64,000 nt of DNA from Heterobilharzia americana. Taxonomy: Eukaryota; Platyhelminthes; Trematoda; Strigeidida; Schistosomatidae. The position numbers and the translations under genes were made by a program. Every line of letters begins with the position of its first letter. The first letter of the stretch is position 1. The notes under the pieces are model-generated. The model was not told the origin of the DNA and searched no databases. It saw only the letters and a list, made by a program, of their open reading frames with translations. This document shows, piece after piece, positions 13,742-28,700 of this stretch. The stretch covers positions 17,493,755 to 17,557,754 of the forward strand of contig OX104132.1 of assembly GCA_944470555.2 (NCBI GenBank), given 5' to 3'.

Positions 13742-16700
13742 GACGCTTGGACAATCACCTTCAGATTCCACTCCTTGATGGTCGCTCAGTTTTCGATAAG
13801 TGGGAAAGACGGTAAGCCAACAGGTGTATTACAACGTCAAAAATATATGCAAAATACAAGGGTTTATGTATGTATATTCACAGTGATCTTGGCTATTTCC
13901 AGGTCTTTCTAGATTTGAATGTCCTGTTGGTTTTTGTGTAACCCACAACCCCTGAGGTTAAGAGGCCTCATGCTCTGCCGACTGAGCTAGCCGGGCCAAC
14001 AAACTGCAGACATAAACAGCTGCCGACGCTCGATACTGAAGATCAGATGGCCAGAATAATGAGAATAAGCAACAAGGGACTCTGGTCTGCTAACCAACCA
14101 ACCAAGAACCTATCATCCAACAAATATGCGGAAGAAAGTGGAGATGGATTTGGCATACACTGAGAAGACCAACTGGGGACACCACGCGTGAGGCCCTCGA
14201 GTGAAATCCAAAGGGGAAACGATGAGTTGGGCGTCCGAGGTGAGGGTGACATGGAGGAGATGATGTGAGGAAGAAGTGAAAGGTTGTGGGCAGTCGTGGA
14301 GCCAGGTTGAAAAGACTTCAGAGGACAATGAAATGGCGACGTACCACTGAAGCCCTATGTTCCACTAATAACCCAAAGGACAAATAAATAATAACAAACT
14401 TACCATTATTATTTCCCCTTTGGTTTCTACTCCAGATTCATAGCACCTTAAAAAATGTTTCCCAGGGTAATTAAGAGTCACCACCATTTCTTTCTGTATA
14501 AAAAGGGTTGGTTCATAAATCTGAATAGCTCTGGCTTCTGTGACTGCAAACAGTTTCTTATTTTGGTTTCTGCAGCTCACTGTAAATGACTCGATAGAGT
14601 TGATAATATGCCTAATGTGTAGATGTTTTGTTATCAAGCTTTTTGGAATCTTAACTTCAAAACGATTTAATCATTTGTGGAAGTGCTAAACTATATAAGT
14701 AGGCAGCTACCTCCATACAACCTATCTATTTGCTTCCACAAACACCTTCGAATTGATATACGAAGTTTGAAGTGTTAAGGAGAAGGGTTTTTATCTTTCC
14801 CGGAGTTTGGTTGCAGAAAGTGATTACATAGAGAAGATTAGGAATGGAGTCGTGGATGTTGGTTATATATAGTGCCCCGGTGCCGTAACCATTTGGGGAA
14901 TATTATCACAATCGACAAAGGATAATCAACGTTTCCATCATTGGACACGTCGTCTCCATGTAGTTCCTCATAGCAGGTTCTTCAACCTAATCCCTCAAAA
15001 CATCTTCAAAAGCCTTCAACTGTCACATTCATACGGAACTAAATCATTAAGAAATTTAAGTGTGGTCTTTGCATTCAATATAATTATCCATACTGATTTT
15101 CTTTATGATGAGACTGGGACAGTAAGTAGACTTTGTATTTGGATGATATGTTTGTAGTGTTTTCCGTCTTTATTGCCAACGTGTTTTGTCAATTCGTGTA
15201 GACTGTCATTCTTTTACAGGCTGTGTGTGATACCTCGAATCAGATTTCATATCGACTTATAGTTCTCCTTGTAGGTCATCATCCAGTCGGCTTCAATTTA
15301 TTTTTATGTAATTTAAATGGGATTGTGGAGGTTTTGAAGAAAGGATAAATGAAGAAGAGTTCCTCTTCTATGTTTTGTTTTTGTTTTTGTGGTAGAAATT
15401 GTAAATTTTGTACTTGAATCCCTTGATAAATTTGGTTAAAGCAAGAAGGATGAAACTTGAAGAATAACATGGCATCATCATTTTATTTCACGAATACTTT
15501 TCAGCTGTTGCATACAGTCGAAAAGTGTAATTGGTTATTAGGACATAAGATATTTGAAAATTAGAAAATTAGTAATCTCCAGTTGTGTACAACAAAATCA
15601 TTGATAGACCATATAACATGTAAAAGAATTACTAATTGTACAGAGGGGTAAAAAGTGTAAGAGGAAAGGAAAATAAACAAATCAATAAAGAGTTATGTAA
15701 TGAAAATACAATGGGATGGGATCAAATCACATTTCATTTCACTTCTGCAAAGCACCGTAATCTGGACATTTTCCCTTTATTTCGCTTAGCTCAGGATGAA
15801 GGTAAATATCAATAAGGTAGGACCTCATTCTAAAGAATGGTAAGGTCAAATTCTATCTTATGGGATGTTGAATCAAGAAACTATCGTTAAGACATGCACT
15901 GATGTTATTGCTGGGAGGCCTCAGATTTACATAAAACATTTGTTAATCTGTATATTTTTAAATGATCGTTTTTTCTTCATTTTTGCGCCCTGTCTAGCGC
16001 TACATCCTTCTTTTTTCCAAGATAATTCGCTAGCTGGTTAACTATTGTTTTTAGTGTGTTAATGTTCTAAATTCTGCACACGTATCGTGTATATATACGC
16101 ATGTGTTTTGCGTTATTTGAAATCTTCTCGAAGATAATAATCTCTCATATCCATATCGATCTTCTTTCTGTTTTCATCTGCGGTTTAGAGTCGAAGATAG
16201 CTGGTGAATGAGTTAGCTGTTAGTTAAGCTCGCGTATTACATGCACTCAGGAACATAACAGTTAGAGACGTCAAAAGCGTGCAATTATTTATTCTCATTA
16301 ATTATTTCATAAGTCTTCCCTATTTCCATTCGAAAAAATATAATTCTCTTCTTTTTTCACAATCTTGAGACTAAACCTGTATAGATTGTTCTCACATTTA
16401 CAAATCTCAGGTCGTAGTCAGGTTGTTATTATTGTGGACATGTTTATCGTGACCTGATTGTTAAAAATTGCCATCGATTAAAAAGCTGAAAGTTGGTTTG
16501 TACTACATTTCTGATATCTGTAACATGGTTGGTATTGAAAGCTCCATAATATCTAAACCTTGGCTAAGCACTGCATATGATCAATCAAGTTTTTCGGACA
16601 TCCCGTGTAAATCATCTACAAATACTTCAATGGTACATTGATGACACAGCTAAAGTGTTGGCATGTTATCATGCTGTAGTATTCATGAATATTTTTATCT

Positions 16701-19700
16701 AAGATTATAAGGATCGGTTGGTGGTAGCTTGTATGTGAAAAACTACATTTTTCTTATTTTGTCTCATAATTCTCATTTAGACTACAAAGAGTACAGCAAT
16801 TAGTACAAATGGTGTAACCACCTCATTTGGATGGCGTTCATGTGATATTATACAACAACAAGATATTCATGAGTTATGCAGAATACTATTTGATGCTTTA
16901 GAAAAGAAATTGGGATATTCAAAGTCCTCGAAAGATAAAAATCATACTGGCAATAGTTGTCTTGGTGCTAATGATGGTGATCACAAGGAAAATGATGCTG
17001 AAGAAGCAGAAGAAGAAGACGAGAAAAATGATGACAAAAAGAAAACTTCATCATCAACATTCAATTTAATTAATCGACTTTATCAGGGACAACGATCCGA
17101 TTATGTCCGTTGCTTGTATTGTAATCGTGTTAGTTGGCGACCTGATACATTCTTGGATATTCAAGTCCCTCTGAGGTCATTTGAATTAAATGCCAAACCA
17201 TATGAAAGTTTGGTAAGTGATTTTGTATTGCATTTGTACATTTGACTGCTCACTTTCTTTTTCACAGTAGTTAAATAATTATGCCTAGTTTTTACATTTT
17301 GTTAGGATAACCACTACTCATTTGGGATCATGAATGAGTGATCTTTTCATAGCAACTCTTATCACCTGTGAAATGAACATCTGGTTTCATATACTTGGGT
17401 TCATTAAAATTGCTTTCTCCATGAACTATCTCACAGCGTAGATCTAGGTGTCTGTTTTCGTCAGTTGGTCGCTCACTTGATACACACAGAGCGATGGGAG
17501 ATTCACCGAAGTAAAAATTACGTGACAGTACATTATACAATCTGATCTCATCGACTGAACCACGAATTAATATCCACTCAATTTACTGTCATTTTGATCT
17601 ATAGGTAGTATCGTTATTCTTAGTGTGGTTAAGTCAATTACTTTTCATATGACAATTATGGGAATCATTTTGACTAACATTGTTTCTAGCATTCTAAAGT
17701 CCATTGTTATCTGAAGTCTAACTGAGACTCGAGAAAACCAGGAAAGTGTTCGACCTAAACGAAGATACATTGATCATCTTTTCATAGATCTTCAAGCACA
17801 CATTCCGCACCCGACCCTTGTCGTATTTATTGATCTAAGGTAAGATTTGACCCTATCAACCTGAAATTTTAACAGTCTGTCAAAAAAGTATCAATCAAGA
17901 AAAAAATCCTAATCATGGGTCTCAACTCGGAATCATGCTACCGTGTAATTGCTCAGTAACTACAGCCAGTGTTGGCCGCTGGAAAGTCTCTCCTATGCTC
18001 GCGTGGTAGACGAAGATGCCAAATACGTAATTATGGGGAGTTAGCTAAGCATTTATCTGAACATGCTAGCAATTCTCATCCTGAGGAAACCTGGCGTGAT
18101 ATTAAGTTTGCTGCAGAAACAGCCGTAAAGATAGTTGGTAACCCATACGCAAAGGCTAGCAAGCATCAGCGGATATCCGCAACGTCATCGGATTTGATTG
18201 ATACGAGAAGACTGATTCCGGTTGGCTGTGAAGAGCGGAAACAGCTCAAACAAAAGTTAACTAGGAGTCTTCGTAATGATAAGGAGTAGTGGTGGATGAT
18301 GAAAGCGAGGTAGATGGAGAAGGCATGAATGTTGAGTAGTGTTCAGCAGCTATTTAGGCTCATTAAGGATATCGGCAAAAAGAAGACGGTGGCTAGTGAA
18401 ATCATCACCGAAAAGAATAGGACTCTGATAACCTTCCAGGAAAGATGGCTAGAAGGTTGGGAGGAATACTTTAAAGCAAAGTTCAACTGACCCTCAGTAA
18501 ATCCTTAGTTGCTCAACATCCAACCAGCCTGAACCTGAATAGGACGTAGATGTCAGTTCTCCAACCCTCCTCGAAGTTGAGAATGTTGTATCAAACCTTA
18601 AACGGTGCAAAGCAGCAGAACCTGACAGTTTGTCACTTGAAGTTTTCAAGGGTCGAGGTAAGAAATTGCTGATAAGAGTGACGGCTGTACTAGGTAGCGT
18701 ATGGGAATCAGAGATGATGCCGTCAGACTGGTTTAGTTCCCTGATCATCCCAATTTATAAGAAGGGGGAGAAATCTCGTGACAACGATAGGGAAATTAGC
18801 TTGACTGGTATTGTGTCCAAGATCTTGGGGTCCATATGCTATGGTTCGAAAACTGCTATGCGCTATGGCCGCTAGCGATCCACGGATATCGTGTCAACCA
18901 CCAACGTTCAACAAATTCCTAGATAATTCCCGACCTGACTAATTAATGGAGAAGACATGATGAACGTGTAGTAACATGTGTTGGGGTAAAAAGACTGAAG
19001 GCCTAAAAACAAAGGAAAATATATCAAACATATAGATAGTTCGCTGTTTAAAATAATAATATTGATTTGCAGATCCACTATCCGTCTGTTTAACCGTAGA
19101 AGTGATCACATAAGGTACATTTTGATTGGTCCCTCTCCGGACTAGTCTCTCTCTATCCCTCTATCCCATAGTTATGCGACACCTAACTGGAGCTCGAGAA
19201 AACCAAGGAGGTTTAAGATCAGGACGAGGGTGCATAGACCAGATTCTCACCCTCTGACAGATTCTGGGACACAGGCATACCTAGTGGTGGCCGATGCTTG
19301 CCATATTTCTTGACCTGAAGTCGGCGTTTGACTCTGTCAGATGTGAGGTGTTGTGACAGTGTCTGAATATGAAAGGACTACCGAGAAAGTATATAACGCT
19401 AATCGAACTCATGTAGTTGTGTCAGGGCTTATGGAAAGTTGTCACGTGAACTGATGACAACTAGTGGAGTCCGCTAGTGATGTCCACTGTCACCATTCTT
19501 GTCTTCGTCATAGACGTACCAATGAACATAGGTACACGTCCGACTTCACAGAGATTGATCTACTCCCCGGAGGTTGTTTTATAGTATACACACGATGTCG
19601 TCCTACTGGGTGAAGACGCTGACAAAATCCAGAGCCTTCTGAACATGTTGAGCAGAAATTTTGAGTATGTTTGGTATGCGTTTTGCGTCCGTCAAATGTA

Positions 19701-22700
19701 AGATGATGCTCCAGGACTGGTCTACTATAAGTACTCCAAGCTCAGTGATAGAGAGCGAAGGGGTGGAATGTGTCGACCACTTCACTTACTTGGGGAGTCG
19801 CACCAGCTCGAAGGACCTGTTTACTGACGGAATCCGAGATTAAAAACAAAAGGCCTGTTTAGCATCTGCCAACTTGAGTCATCTTTTTGTGCGCAGGCGA
19901 GACATCCGACTATATCTATCAAAGAATGAGTACACTGCGCTGCAGTCCGTTCTATCCTGTCCTGCTGTACGCTTGAGGTATGGCCGTTAAAAGTAGAAGA
20001 CATGTAGCGATTATTGGGCTTTGATCATAGGTGTCTTTGTAGCATAACTCGCGTTTGGTGTAGTCTCTGTTTGAGCAATGTAGAGATCAGATGAAGGGTA
20101 CGAGGCAAGGCAGGCAAGTCGACTGACGAGGTTGTGAACCTTAATCGACTAAGGTGGCTTTGACACATGTTGCGCACGCTGAGCCATTTCCTACCTCGAC
20201 GTCCCATGTTAAGGGAAGTTGGATTAAGTTAGAGGAGTGCTCAAGGTGGCCAGACGAGAAAACGCAGCACGAGTCCATGAAGTCTCTTGCTGTTGATCTG
20301 AGTCGTGTTGGGAGACGTAGACTGCCTTGTTGGGGTCCCCAAGATGAGAGGAATCGGTGGTTGAGGACTATTGGTGACATGCCTGAAAATCTTTCACAAT
20401 GGTGCAGCTGTATTCACTCATTGACATCTAGAGCTTGAATATTCACACAAATCTTCATCTTTAGATTGTTTATTCTCTTACACAACTTTATTCACTTTGA
20501 TATCATTTTTCTATCTACTTATTCTTTATGTACTGCGCTGAAGTGTGGCAACTTGAGGCAATGCACCTGTGTGCAAAGTTCTACGTTGATTCTGTCAGTC
20601 AGTCAGCCAAACCACCACTTTCTCGGACACTGGATTCTGTTCAGCTGGCTGAACAAATAAACAAATGCTAATTTAGAAACCTTTTTATTCACCGCATTCA
20701 TAAATATTAGTTCCATTCAATCTCCTGTTACTTGCAAAGCATAGGTTGTAAACCTACCGCTTTATGCACTTGCAATAGACTGGTATATAATTATGATGAT
20801 ATTATGCTCACCTAATATTATTTATATTCGGCAATTTCAGAACATATTTATTACCGGAAAAAGTTTGTAATTATGCCCACAACCTTTTAGGTAACTTAGT
20901 CCATAGTTATTAGTGAGTTGATCATTGCTAAGATCGGTTTGACACCAACAGAATTCATACAGATTAAAGATTATAAGTTTTATACACTCGTACGTGTTTT
21001 AATTTTCAGGTTATGCCAACTGTTATTATTCACTCGAATCTGTTAAGTTACTATATAGCCAACTAAAAAGTATTTTATTTTTTAGTTGATTGAGGATTTA
21101 AATTTAGAGGTAGTATGGACGAAGCAGTTGTTCAGTGCTCCCAAGTTTTCAATAATTCCCCAACTGATGTCAGTCCGTGGTGAACACTACCTCTGAATAA
21201 AAATCCCCATTCATCTCAAAAATACACACAGTATAGTGCTCATTAATGACTTGCTTCCAGATGGATATCATGAAGCTGTAATGAGAAGCCGTGACTTTTG
21301 GGGTCAATCAGTCGGAAGGGAAGCGGATGGCAACTGAAGACCTTGGGTGATAGTCGCACTATATCATGAATTGACAAGTTGGAAAGTAGACCGCTGAACT
21401 CCGACCTAGTGGCGGAATGGTTAAGGTGTTCGCCGTAAAACCTGAAGGCCCTGAGTTCGATCCCTAACCGGGTGGGTGCGTACTACTGAGGCATCCCATA
21501 CTAACCAGACAATACAGCTGTCCAGGGCTCCCAGATTTTCAATGATTCCCCAACTGATGTCAGTTCATGATGAATACCACCTCTAAATTAAAAAGTATTT
21601 CTCACTTGTTTCATTTCTACTTGAAGTGAAACAACATGCTCTCCTGATCCAAGCCAGAAGCGAAATCGTGAAAGCCTCAGTACTTCTGGTCCCCCTATGT
21701 GTCTTAATATATTCAACTAGTAATGTCTGGGCGCAGTAATCATTTCTCTCTTTGTAATAAGCTCTATGCAGTTTGTATTTTACAATTACGGAATAAAATT
21801 TACTATGAAAATGATTTATTGACTCAAATTATTCAATCTTTTTTTATATCATATCAGTTTTCTGAATGATGTCCATTTTGTTGTTGCTTCAAATACAGGA
21901 AGCCGCTTTTAGAGCACTGATTAAACCGGAACGCTTAGAAGGCAGTAATCAATATTGGTGTTCATATTGTGAGTGTAAACGAGACGCTGAACGTGGATGT
22001 GCTTTTCATAAAATGCCCTATTTATTAACGTTACAACTAATGCGTTTCACATTTGATCCAATCACATTGAATCGTATAAAGTTAAATGATAAGTTTACTT
22101 TTCCATTGGATCGTCTTGATCTATCTGAATTTGTTACACCGAGCGAAAGCAATGAATCATCTGGTTGTAATGGTGATACAGAAGAAAATGGAAAGACTTC
22201 CGAGAATGATGACACTCGAGCTCACAGTGAAGATGGATTAATGTGTTCACATAGTTCGATAAAAACTGATACACAAGAAAATCCTCAAAATAACTGTATA
22301 TCTACTGCTACCAATGACAATATTGCTTCTTTGGATAATTGTTCTGAAAGTATGGAAACGGAGGCTACTGATAGTGGTGTAAATAGTAATACAGATAGGT
22401 AGGTTTGTATTTGTTTGATTTTTTGTGTATAATCCAAGTCAGGGGTTTGTAAGGATTTATTGATTTCAAGGTAGTTTTCCATGTCAGATTGATGTGTTTG
22501 AGAATTATTAAAAACCTGAAAGCACTTGGCAATCGGTTCGTCCTGGCTTGTGACTCGACTCCTCAAGAGTTTGCGCCCATGACCCCTCTAGGCATCGACC
22601 GCAAAGCCAAGAGGTATGGTGACTAACCCATTGGCAATAAACCGGTGAATCGAATTTCAATAATCCACTTTTCACACCTCCATCTAGTGCAACCATCGTT

Positions 22701-25700
22701 TAGTTTCATCGATTGGCGCCCGATGGGTTCGATCCCTCCCCCGATTGATAATACACATTACTGATGTATCCCAAACTGGTGTAAAACAGCTGTCCAGTAC
22801 TCTCATGTTTTCAGCTGTTGTAAATTCCTGATGAAAACCATCTGGTAACTTTATGCATGACGAGTTCATCGATGAAGGCTTTCAATTCCGTGCTTTAGTC
22901 TCAAGTATTTGTATTTTTGCCTACATATACTTAATCCTCACTAGTGATGTTTCAGAGTGACTTTAAAGGCCATCCTAGCAACTGCTGAGATAACCAATTA
23001 GGTTTCTATATTTTATGAAAAACTACATTTCTAGCCAGAATACAGTAACCTGATTGGTTAATTCAGCAGTTGCTAGGATGACCTTTAAAGTTGCCCATAT
23101 TCCATACCTTTCTAAATAAATAAAAATGTCCTTTGCTACCTGTTTCAATGCTATTGGTTTTTTACACTTCACTAATATTATTAACTTTCACTTTTCTGAG
23201 ACTACTAATGTGGATGTCATTATAACGCCATGCTCTTGAGATAATTGGGCTGAATCTACCTTATTTTGTAATTGTCCTACACATATATGGTCATGAACTT
23301 AGTCACTCCATTTTGAACAAATGGGTCACTTGTTCGAATTACTCTCCATCTATCAAGGCCTCGGTAGCCAGTTAGTACTAAAGCCATCATACAAAGGGCC
23401 TGACCCGGTCAATTTTGAAGGCCACCCTAGAACTGCTGAAATAACCATTCTGGTTACGGTATTCCATCTAGAAAGGGAGAATGTTATAAAATAGATGTAA
23501 TTGGTTATCTCGGCAGTTGCTAGGGTGGACTTTGAAGTCACCCCTTGATTATTTATCTAGCACACAAAACAGGTGTTTTTTTAAAGGCTACCCTAGGAAC
23601 TGTTAAGATAACTGACTAAATTTCTATGTTTTAGGAATAACTACCATCCCATCCGAAATACTGAAAGCTGATTGGCTATTGCAGCAGTTACTAGGGCTGC
23701 CTTCAAAGTCGAGGAACTTTAAAGGCCACTCTTTTAACAAATGAAGTGACCAGTCAGACTTCCCCATTTTGTGAAAACCTCCCTTTCGAAATGAAATACA
23801 AAGATCTGATTGGTTATCTCAGCAGTTGTTAAGACATGGCCTTTAAAGTCACTCTCAAAGTCAGTCAACTACATATTGAAAAAAAACTAATCTGCTTAAC
23901 GCGTTTACTTTTAGCGGTACTGGAGTGATCTCATTTGTGAAGTGACTTTAAAGGCCAACCTAAGCAACTGCTGAAATGTGTAATCAGGCTTCGGTATTTC
24001 GCCTGAAAAAAGTACTTTTCCATAAAATAGAGTAATTGGCTCTCATCAGTTGCTAGGGTGGCCTTTAAAGTCACTTGATTTGTGACTATTTCCGGGGTGG
24101 TGTGGGAGATATCCTAACAATTTTAACCGCTACAGTTTAAAGGAAGTGTCCTTTGAGAAGAAACTTTTTTATTGTAATTGTTATTGGGGTGTAGCTATCA
24201 AAATCCACCGTAAAACGATAATGGTAACCTAGCCCAGGTTATAAGACGCACACAAACTTCTAACCGTTCATCGCATAACAATGAAACGAAATGTATTCAT
24301 ACTGTAGAAATTTGTCGCAATATATGAAAAATCCTGGTGTCTGAAAGCTTAACGTGTTTTTTAAAAGTATCAGTGTAATCACCACCTGCGGAGTACGTCT
24401 GTAGCGAGTAAATAATATCGAGTAGGAAGGTAACTGATATCGATTAAACGATTCCATTTGGTCAAAGTACTTCAGCTAACACGATATTGTCAGCAGAATC
24501 CTTGATTTAAAAAAAACATTCCTTATACTATAGATGGATTGACTACTTTCATTGTAAGCATAAATTACTATTGAAACTTAGCTAGCTCTACCATGAAAGT
24601 CGACGGTTGGGGAATTCAACCTCTGAATAGCTCATTTTGGAACATGAAATAGCTCAGACGCTGAAAGTCACTGGCATATTTAAAGCAATCAGTGTTAGAT
24701 TCTAATCTTTTATGAAGAAACAGCTTGAGTCTAAAATACGACTCTACATTACTGCCCAGATCCCCCTCCCTTTGTTACTGCGAAATAATAATAATAATAC
24801 TTTCCTCTTGCCTAATAATCCCGTTTTAAAATAACCTTTATGTTATACGTCTAAATATTCAACTTTTTTAACAGTCCATTTGACGGTGTATCTTCGGGTA
24901 GTCCTACAGTTGGTTCACCAAATGTTGAAGAAGAAATTGATGAACTGTCCGATTTTGGTGTTAATCCAACACATACAGTAACTAATAGTTCTGTTTTAAT
25001 GAAAGCTGTATTAAGTGTACAAAAGAATATGAATGAGACAACAGGGAATATTAATATGAACAGTAATGATAACAATAATAATAATCATACTAATGAAACA
25101 TTTAAACACGCAGTCTACTCTTCTAATGAATTGGATGATGGTATAGCCTCTGAATGCACATGTCCTTCATGTTCACATTCATCAACTACTCATCAAATTC
25201 AATTAACAAATGAATGTCATAGTCGAAAACAACGTCGTCATCGAAGTCTTAGTCCTCAACACTGTTCACCTCAAAAGTTCAATCCTTCTAAAATTGTAAA
25301 TGGTAATAATCATCATAATGATGATGATGGTGATAATAAACCTCAATCGAAACTTGAAACGAAATCTCATTCATCAAACTCATTAATCTATGAATTATTT
25401 TCAATTATGGTCCATTCAGGTTCAATTAATGGTGGACATTATTATGCATTTATAAAGTAAGTCTTTTTCTATTTAATATACTATATCAAATAAAAAGCAC
25501 CTTAAAAACCTGTAAAAACAAACATTTCACCATGTTAATATATGTGCCTTGTAATGCTTATCTTGTATATTTTTAAAGCCTATTAGCTTAACCTTTTCGG
25601 CTTTTAACTAGTGGATAAAGGGTTCGAATGTCAACCTGTCTACCCAGGTTTTCTTAACCACCACTAGTCTTCACATAATAAATGATTCATAGCTTAGGGC

Positions 25701-28700
25701 ATGTAGTTGCTAAGTTGTATTTGTGTTGCTTATAATACCATTGGTTTTGTTCATTTTACTCCATTTGAATTTCAGTTTAAGCATTTGTTCATCATATCCA
25801 GCATAAAAAGTTGTACGATTTCTTGTTGTCAAAGAATGGAACATAAATCTATTTAGTAGTGCCTCGAATTTCCGTGCAAATGCTTGTTAAGAAGTTTTTT
25901 CAAGTCGACATTCATCATGAACTGAAATCAGTTGAGAAACCAATGAGAAAGTGGGAGCACTGAATAGATGTTTCGTCCTGGTATAGGACTCCTCGATAAC
26001 ACGCACCCACAACCCCACAAATGGTTGAACTTAAGACTGTCGGCTCTCTTGGCGAACACGTTGCCATTCAGTCAGTGGGTTCGGAATCTTTTGGTCTTCA
26101 TTTTCTTACTTCTCTCAGTTCGCGATATGTACCGGTGCCATTGGTAGATGTCCTTGCCCACAACCTGATTGGCCCTACAGGTCATGGCTTCTCATTAGAA
26201 CTTCGGAAAATCCGTCTTGCAGGATGTCATTAATGAGCACTAAACAGCTATTCTTTGTTTGTTAAACTCCGTATCTAAATGTCTGAGTGGGTATCCCTGA
26301 GAGATTTCAACTGTAATACATTAACCTGAATAGCAATCTGTTTTTACACTGTTGCTCACCATGCAGTCGGATCCTGAATAGTACATTGAGATTGGGCCTT
26401 CAACATTTAGAGGAGTCGAAAAATCTATAGGTAACTTGAAACGAGGAAGGGTAGCAGGGTTAGATGTACTGGTACCAGGGGTATTTAAGGATGGTGGTAA
26501 GGATTATTGGTGAAATTAACTGTCAGCTAGTGTATGGGAGTCACATATAATCCCTTCTGGCTGGTGTTATCTTTTGATTGTCTCAGTTTTCGAGAAGAGA
26601 GAGGAATTCTAATGTGATAAACACAAGCGAATAAGTTTGACGAATATAGTGTCTGAGACCCTAGGCCCTATGATCATTAGACGCCCAAGTGATCCATTAG
26701 TTCTTAGATATTAACACCTTGTCATAACCATTTGTATAGAATAGGTTGTATTTGATTATGGTGCAGTATACGTTGAAATATCTTCTTGACTGATTGTAGT
26801 TTGTACTAGAGAGTTCCGGGGAAAAATACATGAAAAACTATAAACACCATAAAGTCAGATAATGAATTCCCATTACAGGCACATATCACCTGGAGACGCG
26901 ATGTTAACAGAAGTGGGATTAAGTTAAAAGAAAGTTGGAGATGATGTGGCCATCGATCCATGAAGTCCTTGACTTTCGTTCTCACCTTTGCACGAATATA
27001 TAGGTTACCTTGATGTGAATCTTGAGATGTTAGGAATCAAAAATTGAAGATTTGGTGGTATAGCTGGAAATCAGTCACAATGACGCAGATGTATACACTC
27101 TTCATCATCTTAGAAGTCTTGAATATCATTCAACTTCTGTTTATTTTCTCAACTGTCATACACTTTTGCCTGCTTTATCTCCATCGTTTTCCTCTTCATT
27201 TCGTCTTTGCATATTGCTGTGAAGTGTAGCAACTTTGAGTGATCCACTTGTTTGTCTCACTCTACGTTAATCTGTCTGTCTGCGCGTTTCACTTCATTCG
27301 TTAGAAATTTCAATCACGCAACTGGAATCTATGAGAAGTAGAATGCAGTTAATTTATAAGCCTCGATAGGACTGGTTGACTGAATACTGTACCTATGTAG
27401 TTATTCATATATATCTCTTGAAATAAAAGATATCGCGGGCATTAGTATTGTCGTGGCATATCTTTATACCTATTCTTCCGCATCTTTATGGTGTATTTTT
27501 GTCCCAATTTCTATAGCTTCAGTTTTTTTACACATTCAACTTTGATTTTGAATACTCCTTCAACTGGCTGACATTTTACTTTGAGTACAATGTTGGAGAA
27601 TGAAGCTATCTGAAGAACCAAATGATGAAATCCTATTTTTGGGGATTTTTCGCAACTAACATTATCGCGTTATTCAGTTCAGTAGCAACACTGCAAACAG
27701 GATCGATATATTTCTATCAGTGCTAAGTACTGAAGATTAGATTACTCACTTTTGACCAATTTGTGTACATTATTCAGTCCTACAGGGGATCATTCGTCGT
27801 CTGGATATCTTCATAGTAAAATTACTAACTTCAGCACTGAGCGATGCATGTATGAGCAACCGTAAGGACGTCAGTTTCATGATTGTAGATATGTTTCAGT
27901 GATGAGTGTTGACAAGTGCGAAACTTAGGTCAAACGCGGCCTACTCTTACTCTCAACGAGTAACTTATGGATTTTCACTGACTGGAAATCCAACTGCAAG
28001 CTAAAAGGGTCATCGAGGTACTATTGTACTGTGAGATCGAGTTCTAAGTGTGTGTATGTGTGTATGAGTTTTTAAAAGAAAAAAAATTTCTGGCTAAGCA
28101 ACCAATTCTATTCATGAAACCAGTTCTCTATGATAAGAAAATCATTTCAGTAGTGTCTATCGAACGCTGACATTTACTTAAGAAGCTTGAGATGTTTATT
28201 GCATCAAACATCATTGACAGAACAGAGTTGGGTCCAGCTTAATTCCGATGCTACTGATGTAGTGACTTCTTACTTTTACGAGAATCCATGCAACTCAGAA
28301 GCCAGCCATATGCAAGTTTCGCACCAAGTAACAAGTCTTACATTGTGATAGCTCTCGATACAGTCTGGTTGTTTAACCTTTCGCGAGGATAATAGAGTCT
28401 ATCTTGATATCATCTGTTCTTTGTAGACTACTGTAGTCTGGCAACTTGGACCGATGCACTTGTGTGCGAGGTTCTACGTTGATTTTGTTTGCCTGTGGTG
28501 GGGTTCGAACTCATGATCCACTGGTTGGAAGTTGAATGCTTGCGCTAGTATATCTTAGCTTCTATTCACTTGATCTAACTTTACTTATAACGGCGTCCAT
28601 TTCTGTATCTGGATTCAAGTTGTCTACTCCTAGAGGACTATACCAGTGTATTGTTTGATTTTATTCAGTATTTATATCCAAATGTTCTCCGACTCCATTA

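Noticed and set aside
17969..18289. 106-codon open frame as a host gene
   Set aside because: It matches the pre-RT linker of CR1-like elements and is flanked by RT remains.
21405..21470. Functional tRNA gene
   Set aside because: A and B boxes are present, but the arms do not form a full tRNA and the same head recurs in SINE copies.
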